In this document: in pieces, positions 9,539-19,251 of the stretch | How positions within the stretch are numbered: the stretch's first letter is position 1 | Layout of the letters: each line of letters begins with the position of its first letter | From: Tenacibaculum discolor | GTDB taxonomy: Bacteria > Bacteroidota > Bacteroidia > Flavobacteriales > Flavobacteriaceae | DNA: 64,000 nucleotides | Direction of reading: 5' to 3' | Assembly (NCBI RefSeq): GCF_003664185.1 | Contig: NZ_RCCS01000008.1 | Coordinates: 296,734-360,733, forward strand | Made by a program: the position numbers and the translations under genes | Notes under the pieces: generated by a model | Database searches by the model: none | The model's input: only the letters and a program-made list of their open reading frames with translations | What the model was told of the DNA's origin: nothing

Positions 9539-10552
9539 TTACCAAGTTAAACTATACTTAGCTTCATAATTTTTATTTTGAGAATTATATCCATTAACTC
9601 CCCAATGTTGCTCAAAAAGACCAGCACCAGTTGGCTTCTTATCTTCATCATACATTTCAAAAATAAAACAAGGAATTCTAACATTAGGGTTACGTGGTGT
9701 TCCGTTTCCACTTTTACAATGATTAATTAAATTTTGATTAAATGTTCGTGCATTTGCTTTTGTTGCTGTAGAGTAAGTAACTGTAGGCCCTGTAGGCCAT
9801 CCTGCTTCACCAATAACAATAGGTAAGCTTCCATATCCATTATTTCCTAATGCTACATATAATGCATCATACATTGCATCAAAAATATTTTTATATGTAT
9901 AACTTCCATCATGAACCCAATGCTTTTCACCTGCAGTAAACAAACAATAATCTAAATGAACATTATTTGGCTGATTATTTTGAGTAATAAATGGATATAC
10001 ATTAACCATAAACACTGAATTATCTTCTTTTAAAATAGCACAAACATCTAAAATTGTATTCTTAAGACTACTATTGAAAGCTCCTGCTGAAGGCGGATAT
10101 GAATTCCCCATAATAGCATAGTTAAAAGGAACAGTTACTTTGGCAGATAATCCTTTTGCTTTTATAGCTGTTTTAATATTTGTTATAGCTTCTACAAGAT
10201 ATGGGGCGTATGCATTATTCCACCAACTTCCTAAAGGTTCGTTTCCAACACAAATCATAGGAATGGAGCTAGCGTTGTTAGATAACACATCTACAATTGT
10301 ATTAATGGTAGTTGAATCATTTTTAGCACAAGCTTTTAAATCTCCATTTGGCACATCAACTAAAACTTGCAATCCTTCCTTAGCAAAAGCACTAATACAA
10401 TCTGCCTGATTGTACGTAAACATCTTAACCGTTTTAACGCCAGTTGCTTTTATTTGCACAGCTGCTTTTGTTGCACTTACTTGTTTTCCTGCACTTTGAA
10501 AAGTATTACTAAAATTAACTCCTATAATTGATTTAAATATTGAATGATTCAT
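9539..10552 (-). CDS. Glycoside hydrolase family 17, plant-like beta-1,3-glucanase, no signal peptide
   Basis: A 337-aa protein whose whole length reads as a GH17 domain. It starts IGVNFSN (plant enzymes have IGVCYG), has VGNEP with the presumed acid/base E105, NSYPPSAGAF, VNVYPF, and IGEAGWP with the presumed nucleophile E249, then NARTFNQNLINH and a C-terminal FEMYDEDKKP followed by E-HWGV. Families with this order cleave beta-1,3-glucans such as laminarin or callose. There is no hydrophobic leader, and an in-frame TAA lies 9 nt upstream of the ATG, so the start is fixed and no signal peptide was missed. No SusCD pair or other glycan gene is nearby. Resemblance to land-plant enzymes suggests transfer; this is inference. 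Confidence 0.85.
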   Translation of the reverse strand: MNHSIFKSIIGVNFSNTFQSAGKQVSATKAAVQIKATGVKTVKMFTYNQADCISAFAKEGLQVLVDVPNGDLKACAKNDSTTINTIVDVLSNNASSIPMICVGNEPLGSWWNNAYAPYLVEAITNIKTAIKAKGLSAKVTVPFNYAIMGNSYPPSAGAFNSSLKNTILDVCAILKEDNSVFMVNVYPFITQNNQPNNVHLDYCLFTAGEKHWVHDGSYTYKNIFDAMYDALYVALGNNGYGSLPIVIGEAGWPTGPTVTYSTATKANARTFNQNLINHCKSGNGTPRNPNVRIPCFIFEMYDEDKKPTGAGLFEQHWGVNGYNSQNKNYEAKYSLTW

Positions 10553-10866
10553 TATTAATTAGTTTTTGTTGTTTGATTATTAAAATTACTACATCTTTAA
10601 TATCTTTTTTTAAAAACATCTTTAAACGTATAAAAATGAGGTAAGAGAGTTATTTTATAAAACAAAAAAAGGTAGTTCCTAATTCCTCATCAATCTTTCA
10701 AGTATGTCCTTTATACTTCCAACATACAACTTTAAAAGAATTGTTTTACCTTATTATTTACTCACATTTGTCACCATTCGTAACTATTTTTCTCTTTTTA
10801 TGGCTATAAATAACATCTCATTTTAATTTTATTGACTAGTTTTGAACAAAACAAAGTCCTTCTTTT
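10553..10866. other. Intergenic region between divergent GH17 and RluA-family genes
   Basis: About 310 AT-rich bases without a convincing ORF. A TAGTTTTG -7 element at 10837-10844 fits the rightward gene. I found no TAnnTTTG element for the leftward GH17 gene and no strong hairpin. Confidence 0.6.
10837..10844 (+). promoter_or_regulatory. -7 element (TAGTTTTG) for the pseudouridine synthase gene
   Basis: Matches the Bacteroidota consensus TAnnTTTG and lies 22 nt before the TTG start at 10867. Confidence 0.55.
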
Positions 10867-11727
10867 TTGAAAATTTCTGAAACTCACAACGTAAAAAATA
10901 TAATAGCCCCTATTCGACTACAAGAATATGCTGTTGGAATTTTCAAAACTATTCCTACAAAATCTGGCATAAAAAAAGCTATTAAAAAAGGATTAGTAAA
11001 TGTTAATGGTAAAACAGCTACAACAGCTTTATATATTAACGGAGGAGAAACTATTGACTTATTTCAAACAGAAGAAATTCTTAAGAAAAAACAATTTAAT
11101 TTTCCTTTAGAAATTCTTTACGAAGATGACTACTTAGCTATTATTTATAAACCTTCAGGAATCTTAGTAAGTGGAAATTCTTTTGCTACAATTGACAATG
11201 CTCTTACACAAAACCTGCAAAAAAGCACACTAGCTGATGCTACTCGTCCACGCCCTGTACACCGATTAGATTATCCTACAAGCGGACTCTTGCTCATTGG
11301 AAAAACTACAACAAGTATTATTGCGTTAAACCAACTATTTGAAAAGAAAGAAATTCATAAAATATATCATGCTATTTGTATTGGTAAAATGAAACTAAAT
11401 GGAGAAATAGATTCTCCTATAAGTGATAAAAATGCTTTTACTTCGTTTGATGTTATTGAAACTGTTAAATCACCTAGATTTGATTTTTTGAACTTAGTTA
11501 AATTAACTCCTAAAACTGGAAGAAAACACCAATTACGCAAACATTTGTTTACTATCGGTAATCCAATTTTAGGTGATAAAGAATACTTTATAAAAGATTT
11601 GGTTTTAAACGGAAAGGGATTGTTCTTACATGCATCTACCCTTTCCTTTACACATCCATTTACTAAAGAAACAATCAATATTACAAAAGAACTTCCTAAG
11701 AAATTCAAAAAAAATTTTCCACAATAA
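10867..11727 (+). CDS. RluA-family pseudouridine synthase
   Basis: A 286-aa RNA pseudouridine synthase. An S4-like RNA-binding segment (about residues 15-65, KGLVNVNGK) precedes the catalytic domain, with PVHRLDYPTSGLLL carrying the catalytic Asp135 and KTGRKHQLRKHL as the second conserved motif. The start codon is TTG. The target (23S rRNA or tRNA uridine) cannot be told from sequence. trmD follows after 29 nt but has its own promoter; both genes modify RNA. Confidence 0.9.
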   Translation: MKISETHNVKNIIAPIRLQEYAVGIFKTIPTKSGIKKAIKKGLVNVNGKTATTALYINGGETIDLFQTEEILKKKQFNFPLEILYEDDYLAIIYKPSGILVSGNSFATIDNALTQNLQKSTLADATRPRPVHRLDYPTSGLLLIGKTTTSIIALNQLFEKKEIHKIYHAICIGKMKLNGEIDSPISDKNAFTSFDVIETVKSPRFDFLNLVKLTPKTGRKHQLRKHLFTIGNPILGDKEYFIKDLVLNGKGLFLHASTLSFTHPFTKETINITKELPKKFKKNFPQ

Positions 11728-11744
11728 ATCTCCTTTAAATCATC

Positions 11745-11752
11745 TATCTTTG
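11745..11752 (+). promoter_or_regulatory. -7 element (TATCTTTG) of trmD, 4 nt before the ATG
   Basis: Exact TAnnTTTG match. Only four bases (CCGC) separate it from the trmD start codon, so the transcript should begin at or within a base or two of the ATG, giving a leaderless mRNA. Confidence 0.8.
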
Positions 11753-11756
11753 CCGC

Positions 11757-12431
11757 ATGCGAATAGATATTATTACGGTTGAACCCGACTTAATAAAAAG
11801 CCCATTTGAAAATTCGATGATGAAGAGGGCTATTGACAAAGGACTCGCTGAAGTTCATTTTCATAACCTACGAGAATATGGTTTTGGCAACTATCGTCAA
11901 ATAGACGATTACCAATTTGGCGGAGGTGCTGGAATGGTTTTAATGATTGAGCCCATTGCAAAATGTATTGAAAAACTTCAATCAGAAAGAACATATGATG
12001 AAATCATATATATGACCCCCGATGCTAAAACCCTAAATCAAGCTACAGCAAACACTCTTTCATTAAAGGAAAATATTATTATTTTAACTGGGCATTATAA
12101 AGGTGTCGACCAACGTGTGCGTGATAAATTTGTTACCAAAGAAATTTCTATTGGAGATTATGTATTAACTGGAGGAGAATTGGCTGCAGCAGTTTTATGT
12201 GATGCTGTTATCCGTTTAATTCCTGGGGTTTTAGGTGATGAAACTTCTGCTTTAACAGATAGTTTTCAAGACAACCTACTATCACCTCCTGTATACACGA
12301 GACCTTCTGAATATGAGGGAATGAAAGTACCTGAAGTATTATTATCGGGTAATTTTCCTAAAATTGAAGAGTGGCGCTCTCAACAAGCATACAAACGAAC
12401 TAAAGAAATACGTCCTGATTTGTTAGATTAA
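11757..12431 (+). CDS. trmD: tRNA (guanine-N1-)-methyltransferase TrmD
   Basis: A 224-aa SPOUT-class enzyme that makes m1G37 in tRNAs, which prevents frameshifting. Motifs: [13 protein letters not shown] at the start, [25 protein letters not shown] and the knot segment [16 protein letters not shown]. The ATG lies 4 nt after a perfect -7 box. rplS follows, as in most bacteria, but a separate promoter sits between them. Confidence 0.97.
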   Translation: MRIDIITVEPDLIKSPFENSMMKRAIDKGLAEVHFHNLREYGFGNYRQIDDYQFGGGAGMVLMIEPIAKCIEKLQSERTYDEIIYMTPDAKTLNQATANTLSLKENIIILTGHYKGVDQRVRDKFVTKEISIGDYVLTGGELAAAVLCDAVIRLIPGVLGDETSALTDSFQDNLLSPPVYTRPSEYEGMKVPEVLLSGNFPKIEEWRSQQAYKRTKEIRPDLLD

Positions 12432-12477
12432 CTAATAATCAACAATTTATTTATTTTTTTTATCAAAAGAAAAGTTT

Positions 12478-12485
12478 TAAATTTG
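12478..12485 (+). promoter_or_regulatory. -7 element (TAAATTTG) of rplS
   Basis: Exact TAnnTTTG match 68 nt before the rplS ATG. It implies a 5' leader of about 60 nt. Confidence 0.75.
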
Positions 12486-12497
12486 CAGCCACAAAAT

Positions 12498-12537
12498 CAA
12501 CCTCTGACGAAAATCGTGAATGTTGCTTTTATACAAC
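12498..12537 (+). promoter_or_regulatory. Candidate structured leader of rplS (bL19)
   Basis: The leader holds an outer stem CAAC (12498-12501) / GTTG (12522-12525) enclosing an inner hairpin ACGA-AAA-TCGT (12507-12517). The same GTTG can instead pair with CAAC at 12534-12537. Two mutually exclusive folds just upstream of a ribosomal protein gene are typical of autoregulatory leaders. I believe a flavobacterial L19 leader class has been proposed, but I cannot confirm the match. Confidence 0.45.
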
Positions 12538-12553
12538 CATAAATAACAAGGAA

Positions 12554-12901
12554 ATGGATTTAGTAAAATTTGTTCAAGACGAATTTGTAACAAAAAACGA
12601 ATTACCAGAATTCGCAGCTGGAGATACTATTACAGTATACTACGAAATTAGAGAAGGAGACAAAGTTCGTACTCAGTTCTTTAGAGGAGTTGTTATCCAA
12701 AAAAGAGGAAGTGGTGCTTCAGAAACATTTACTATCAGAAAAATGTCTGGTACTGTAGGTGTTGAGCGTATCTTCCCTATCAACTTACCATCTATCCAAA
12801 AGATTGAGATTAATAAAACAGGTAAAGTACGTAGAGCTCGTATTTACTACTTTAGAGGTCTTACTGGTAAAAAAGCAAAAATTAAAGAAAGAAGACGTTA
12901 A
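12554..12901 (+). CDS. rplS: 50S ribosomal protein bL19
   Basis: A 115-aa protein with the bL19 core: GDTITVYYEIREGDK, RTQFFRGVVIQ, GVERIFPINLPSI and the basic C-terminus RRARIYYFRGLTGKKAKI. It sits at the interface of the 50S and 30S subunits. Its own promoter and leader uncouple it from trmD, although the trmD-rplS order is the usual one. Confidence 0.98.
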   Translation: MDLVKFVQDEFVTKNELPEFAAGDTITVYYEIREGDKVRTQFFRGVVIQKRGSGASETFTIRKMSGTVGVERIFPINLPSIQKIEINKTGKVRRARIYYFRGLTGKKAKIKERRR

Positions 12902-12922
12902 AAGCTTCTTATTAAGAAAACT

Positions 12923-12953
12923 AAAAAACACCATGATAATCATGGTGTTTTTT
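12923..12953 (+). terminator. Rho-independent terminator after rplS
   Basis: A 14-bp stem including ACACCATGA / TCATGGTGT, 3-nt loop, followed by a T-tract. It starts 22 nt after the stop codon. Confidence 0.92.
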
Positions 12954-13035
12954 TATTCACATTTGTTAATAACACACTTATTTAAACTGTTGATAACAAA
13001 ACACTTAAATCCAACAAAAAGAGATAATTATTTCT

Positions 13036-13043
13036 TATCTTTG
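13036..13043 (+). promoter_or_regulatory. Orphan -7 element (TATCTTTG)
   Basis: Exact TAnnTTTG match with no gene downstream for 570 bases. No TTG is placed correctly at -33, so this is a candidate only. Confidence 0.4.
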
Positions 13044-13470
13044 GAAAAGAGTTTACAAAGTAAGTGACGTCAGAGTTATAGTTAGCTATATTAATCACCA
13101 AAAGTAAACCTTTAAAGTAACGTTCTTTATATATTTTGTTTTTAAACAGAATCAAGACTAAATACAATCATCATAATTTTTTGATTAATTGTAAGTTATT
13201 AATAATTTATAGTTTTCTAGTTATAAGTTTATAAGTATTATTGGTTTATATTTAGCTTAACTAACCTGTTTAAAAACACTGAAGCTTTTATTTTATGAAT
13301 GGTATAATTTATAAAGTGGAGTTTCTTTTTGAGATGGTAACGTAGCTTTTTCTAAGGAAAAAGCATAAACACTGTTTTATTTGATTATGTAGTAATACAA
13401 ATCAGTACCTCTTACTATTTCAAGAAAGCCATGTCAATTACAAGAAATTGTTTGATATGGCTTTTGTTTT
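13044..13470 (+). ncRNA. Candidate non-coding transcript of unknown class
   Basis: Bounded by an exact -7 element and a hairpin with a T-rich tail, with no coding potential between. It lacks the conserved blocks of tmRNA, RNase P RNA and SRP RNA. The interior is AT-rich with only scattered pairings, so this could also be the remains of a decayed gene. Confidence 0.25.
13425..13470 (+). terminator. Orphan rho-independent terminator
   Basis: Outer stem AAAGCCAT (13425-13432) / ATGGCTTT (13457-13464), inner CAATT / AATTG, then TTTTGTTTTT. There is no gene immediately upstream on this strand. Confidence 0.7.
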
Positions 13471-13570
13471 TAATAACAAAATCTCCATTTCTCTTTTCTA
13501 AATTATCATATTCACAACAAAACACCCCAATTAATAATAATTTACTATCAAAAAACTCACCCGTAATTCT

Positions 13571-13578
13571 TAAATTTG
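13571..13578 (+). promoter_or_regulatory. -7 element (TAAATTTG) of icd
   Basis: Exact TAnnTTTG match, giving a leader of about 35-40 nt before the ATG at 13618. Confidence 0.7.
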
Positions 13579-13596
13579 CATCACTTCAAAATATAA

Positions 13597-15843
<2,247 letters not shown>

Positions 15844-15864
15844 TTAAACAATTATATAAAATTC

Positions 15865-15895
15865 AAAAGCAGGTGATAAAATCACCTGCTTTTTT
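15865..15895 (+). terminator. Rho-independent terminator after icd
   Basis: A 13-bp stem including AGCAGGTGAT / ATCACCTGCT, AAA loop, T-tract after; 22 nt after the stop. Confidence 0.92.
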
Positions 15896-16038
15896 GTTTA
15901 AACAATTAAACCAAACAAATTATTAAACAATAATGTCCCCCGAATTACTATTTACTTCTCATAACATTGTTTGGCACATAGTTATGACACGACAAAATTA
16001 TAATCGTCACATTCTAATTTCTTGAAACTTTTAATTAG

Positions 16039-16046
16039 TAAATTTG
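16039..16046 (+). promoter_or_regulatory. -7 element (TAAATTTG) of murQ, 4 nt before the ATG
   Basis: Exact TAnnTTTG match; only AAGC separates it from the start codon, which again predicts a leaderless transcript. A TTG at 16022-16024 lies 14 nt upstream, closer than the usual spacing. Confidence 0.75.
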
Positions 16047-16050
16047 AAGC

Positions 16051-16866
16051 ATGAAGTTTACAAAAACAACCGAACAAGACTCTAACTACAATGATTTAGA
16101 AAAAATGAATATTTCTGAATTATTGCTTAACATAAACAAAGAAGATAAAACAGTTCCTTTAGCTGTAGAAAAAGCACTCCCACAAATAGAAAAACTTACT
16201 GAACAAATTGTTCTAAAACTAAAAGAAGGTGGACGGTTATTTTACATAGGTGCTGGTACTAGCGGACGATTAGGAATTGTAGATGCTAGTGAGTGCCCCC
16301 CAACATTTGGTGTTCCTCACGAATTAGTTGTTGGACTTATTGCAGGTGGCGATTACGCTATTAGAAAAGCTGTTGAATTTGCTGAAGATTCAACAAACCA
16401 AGGATGGAAAGATTTACAAGAATATAAAATATCATCAAAAGATGTTGTTGTAGGAATTGCTGCATCAGGTACTACCCCTTATGTTATATCTGCCTTAGAA
16501 AAATGCAATGATAATAATATTGTAACAGGCTGTATAACTTGTAATCAAGGAAGCCCCTTGGCATTAACTGCTCAGTTCCCTATTGAAGTCGTTGTAGGCC
16601 CTGAATTTGTAACAGGAAGTTCCCGAATGAAAGCTGGAACAGCACAAAAACTGGTATTAAATATGCTTTCTACAGCTAGTATGATTCAATTAGGAAGAGT
16701 TAAAGGAAATAAAATGGTTGACATGCAACTATCCAACAACAAATTAGTAGATAGAGGAGAAAAAATGTTAGCTTCTGAATTAAATATCGACCAAAAAACC
16801 GCTAGCGATTTATTAAAAAAATACGGAAGTGTTCGTGAAGCTATAAAAAACTTTACTAATGAATAA
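16051..16866 (+). CDS. murQ: N-acetylmuramic acid 6-phosphate etherase MurQ
   Basis: A 271-aa SIS-domain enzyme that cleaves the lactyl ether of MurNAc-6-P to give GlcNAc-6-P and D-lactate, in cell-wall recycling. Visible motifs are FYIGAGTSGRLGIVDASECPP with E81, AEDS with E112 (the two catalytic Glu), and GPEFVTGSSRMKAGTAQK. It is the usual family length minus a short C-terminal tail. It overlaps the next gene by 8 nt, and a third gene follows 3 nt later, so the three form an operon. Confidence 0.96.
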   Translation: MKFTKTTEQDSNYNDLEKMNISELLLNINKEDKTVPLAVEKALPQIEKLTEQIVLKLKEGGRLFYIGAGTSGRLGIVDASECPPTFGVPHELVVGLIAGGDYAIRKAVEFAEDSTNQGWKDLQEYKISSKDVVVGIAASGTTPYVISALEKCNDNNIVTGCITCNQGSPLALTAQFPIEVVVGPEFVTGSSRMKAGTAQKLVLNMLSTASMIQLGRVKGNKMVDMQLSNNKLVDRGEKMLASELNIDQKTASDLLKKYGSVREAIKNFTNE

Positions 16867-17098
16867 ACCTACTACTTTTGAAACTGGAATAAAAAAACTA
16901 TTAATTTTCTTAGGGTTACTTATTATTTCTCCCTTAGTTTTAAGTATTGCTTTTAAAGCTTTACGAGCTTTTAAAGAATCTCCTAAAGTTTTTATTGCTT
17001 ACGGATTGCTTGTAATTGGTATTTTGTTAATACTTTTTACCGTATATTATGGCTTTAAAACATTTAAAACCATATTGGATCACCTTTTCAGCAAATAA
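16859..17098 (+). CDS. Small two-helix membrane protein (possibly DUF6095)
   Basis: 79 aa with two clear hydrophobic helices, about residues 13-33 (LLIFLGLLIISPLVLSIAF) and 43-63, separated by a short basic loop. It overlaps murQ by 8 nt, so translation is probably coupled. Small proteins of this shape are common after murQ-like genes in flavobacteria and may be what databases call DUF6095; function unknown. Confidence 0.75.
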   Translation: MNKPTTFETGIKKLLIFLGLLIISPLVLSIAFKALRAFKESPKVFIAYGLLVIGILLILFTVYYGFKTFKTILDHLFSK

Positions 17099-17101
17099 CT
17101 T

Positions 17102-18154
17102 TTGATTAGAAGCAATTCCATAAAAAAAATAACAGATTGGGAACACTGGCCATCCGCTATGTTTTATCTCCCTAATGTTCCATATGCTTTTTATTTAGCT
17201 TATAAAGCAAAACATTTGGCTTTTTTTAGTGCTACTAACCCATGTATAAAAAGCTCTGGAAATGGTACTGAAAGCAAATACGAAACTATATTATTGGTTC
17301 CTGAAAAACACCGCCCAAAATCAGTTTTAATTAAACCAAATACTGATTTTGAAATCGTTTGTAAAAATATTCAAGAACAAAAAATCAACTTTCCTTTAAT
17401 TGCGAAACCTGATATAGGTTTTCGTGGGTTACTGGTTGAGAAAATAACTTCAAAAGACGCCTTAAAAAACTATCTTGAAAAATATACTATTGATATTATT
17501 ATTCAAGAATTTTTAGATTATGAAAACGAATGTGGTATATTTTACCATAGAAACCCAAAAAATGATTCTGGTAAAATTTCTTCATTAACTTTAAAACGTT
17601 TTTTATCTGTTACAGGAGACGGAACTTCTACATTAAAAGAACTTATCCTAGCTGATGAAAGAGCTAAATTATACATAGAGTTATTTTCTAAAATCCATCA
17701 AGATAAACTTACAGAAATCCCTATTAAAAACAAGGTTATTAAACTTACGGCTATAGGTAATCATTCAAAAGGAACACAGTTTATTAACGGTAATCATTTA
17801 ATAAGTGATAAATTAACTACAACCTTTGACAAATTAAGTAAATCAATACCTGGTTGGTACTATGGTCGAATTGATTTAAAATACAATACTTTTGAAGAAT
17901 TAGAAGAAGGAATCGATTTTAAGATACTAGAAATAAACGGAATAATAGCAGAGCCTACTCACATTTACGATTCGCAAAATTACACCTACTTAAAAGCCTT
18001 AAAAGCTATAAGAACACATTGGAAGTCACTCTTTACTATTGCTATTACAAACCACAGAAACTTTAACACCCCATACAAAGATTCTATAAGCTTTCTTAAT
18101 GAGATCATTTTATTAAAAAAATATACAAAAAAAATTAAACGTCTATCTAAATAG
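17102..18154 (+). CDS. ATP-grasp domain protein, D-Ala-D-Ala-ligase-like
   Basis: A 350-aa cytosolic protein with a TTG start, 3 nt after the preceding gene. The ATP-grasp pattern is readable: FPLIAKPDIGFRG (first lysine and glycine loop), IIIQEFLDY, ITSLTLKRFL-like strand (SSLTLKRFLSV), GDGTSTLKEL, and FKILEINGIIAEP with the metal-binding Glu-x-Asn. Such enzymes join a carboxylate to an amine using ATP. Position in an operon with murQ suggests action on a muropeptide or wall fragment, but this is inference. The substrate is not recognisable. Confidence 0.8.
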   Translation: MIRSNSIKKITDWEHWPSAMFYLPNVPYAFYLAYKAKHLAFFSATNPCIKSSGNGTESKYETILLVPEKHRPKSVLIKPNTDFEIVCKNIQEQKINFPLIAKPDIGFRGLLVEKITSKDALKNYLEKYTIDIIIQEFLDYENECGIFYHRNPKNDSGKISSLTLKRFLSVTGDGTSTLKELILADERAKLYIELFSKIHQDKLTEIPIKNKVIKLTAIGNHSKGTQFINGNHLISDKLTTTFDKLSKSIPGWYYGRIDLKYNTFEELEEGIDFKILEINGIIAEPTHIYDSQNYTYLKALKAIRTHWKSLFTIAITNHRNFNTPYKDSISFLNEIILLKKYTKKIKRLSK

Positions 18155-18165
18155 AAAATCTTTTC

Positions 18166-18173
18166 TATCTTTG
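18166..18173 (+). promoter_or_regulatory. -7 element (TATCTTTG) of the surface-fibre operon
   Basis: Exact TAnnTTTG match. The predicted transcript start, about 18179, coincides with the first base of a 7-bp hairpin. Confidence 0.75.
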
Positions 18174-18179
18174 TAAGCG

Positions 18180-18221
18180 AATACATGTTCATGTATTGTT
18201 AAGAATCCCCCCGAGTCTTAA
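18180..18221 (+). promoter_or_regulatory. Structured 5' leader with a C-run hairpin loop
   Basis: Two hairpins in tandem. The first, AATACAT-GTTC-ATGTATT (18180-18197), would sit at the very 5' end of the mRNA. The second pairs TTAAGA (18199-18204) with TCTTAA (18216-18221) and exposes a loop with six C (CCCCCCGA, 18207-18214). The loop is the perfect complement of TCGGGGGG at 44407-44414. The ATG of the first gene lies 22 nt further on. Confidence 0.55.
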
Positions 18222-18243
18222 GAGCAATTAATTATTTAACTGA

Positions 18244-19203
18244 ATGAGAAGAAGATTACTTTTTTCTTTGATTCTTTTTTGTGCTATTATTATCCCAACT
18301 TTTTCTCAAGTTAAAGTTGGGGAGAATCCTTCTTCTATACATTCAAGCTCTATTTTAGAATTGGAAAGTTCAGACAAGGTATTAGTTATTAGTAGAATGA
18401 CAGATACTCAAATGAACACTATCCAACCTTTACGAGGTGCCTTAGTTTTCAATACTGATCAAAACTGTGTTTTTATGTATGATGGAACTTCGTGGATAAG
18501 CTTATGTGATGGTGATTCTGGAAACACAAGAGAATCTATTAAAGTTACAACCTCTTCTACTGCTCCAACTGACAATAACGTAGGTGATTTTTGGATTAAC
18601 GATACTCTAAACAATACTACTAGTATTTGGGATGGAACCAATTGGATTTCTATAGATAACAACCCAAGAAAAGGTAACGGAAGTCCTAATGCTAGCACAG
18701 CTCCTAACCCAACACCTGGAGATGTTTATGTAGATACAACCACTGGTATAATTTATGCCTACGACGGTACAACATGGGTAACATCAAACTCAACAGCATC
18801 TGCTAATAATGGGCTTTTGATAAACGCAAGTAACACTATTCAATTAGGTGGTGTATTAATTCAACCTACTACTATTGAAACCAATACTACAAACACGCTA
18901 GCTGTTACAGGTTTAGAAAATGGAGACACTACATCTGATGATATAGTTACTGTGGATAGAACTACTGGAGTTTTAAAAAAAATAACTAGCTCTAACTTAC
19001 TAAGAGAAGAAGTTACAGAAATTACAGCTACAGATGGACAAGTAACCTTTACTGGTCTTACACTATACACAACTGATAAAATTAACGTATACAGAAACGG
19101 AGTACGAATAGATTTTACAGTTAATAACGCTACAACAATTACTATAGAACCTGATGCCGTATGCTATGCAGGTGATGAAATACGAATAGTTCAACTTTAT
19201 TAA
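18244..19203 (+). CDS. Exported protein with tail-fibre-like modules, fibre operon gene 1
   Basis: 319 aa with a Sec signal peptide ending near PTFSQ. Next comes a flavobacterial module SILELESSDKVLVISRM followed by RGALVFNTDQ and MYDGTSW. Two copies of a short repeat follow, TAPTDNNVGDFWINDT...WDGTNW and TAPNPTPGDVYVDTTTG...YDGTTW. The C-terminal ~100 aa (TVDRTTGVLKKI, then VYRNGVRIDF and AGDEIRIVQLY) resemble the NGV / AGDxI motif of phage tail-fibre proteins and are paralogous to the end of the next gene. Function unknown; I infer a structural subunit of a secreted fibre. It has no T9SS sorting domain of its own. Confidence 0.75.
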   Translation: MRRRLLFSLILFCAIIIPTFSQVKVGENPSSIHSSSILELESSDKVLVISRMTDTQMNTIQPLRGALVFNTDQNCVFMYDGTSWISLCDGDSGNTRESIKVTTSSTAPTDNNVGDFWINDTLNNTTSIWDGTNWISIDNNPRKGNGSPNASTAPNPTPGDVYVDTTTGIIYAYDGTTWVTSNSTASANNGLLINASNTIQLGGVLIQPTTIETNTTNTLAVTGLENGDTTSDDIVTVDRTTGVLKKITSSNLLREEVTEITATDGQVTFTGLTLYTTDKINVYRNGVRIDFTVNNATTITIEPDAVCYAGDEIRIVQLY

Positions 19204-19251
19204 TTATAATCCTCAATTTAAAAATCTTAAAAACAATTTAACTATCAATTT

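Noticed and set aside
12759..13167. Short ORFs over the rplS end and the gene-poor stretch (both strands)
   Set aside because: They overlap rplS and its terminator or are low-complexity AT-rich sequence without start context or recognisable motifs.
13345..13364. Perfect hairpin GCTTTTTC-TAAG-GAAAAAGC as a terminator
   Set aside because: No T-tract follows; ATAAACACTG comes next. It is listed only as part of a possible RNA.
13044..13470. tmRNA, RNase P RNA or SRP RNA in the gene-poor stretch
   Set aside because: None of the conserved blocks of these RNAs could be found, and there is no 3' CCA end.
15972..15990. TGGCACA... upstream of murQ as a second sigma-54 promoter
   Set aside because: The -24 half is good, but the -12 half reads TATG where TTGC is expected, and a perfect TAnnTTTG box lies right at the gene.
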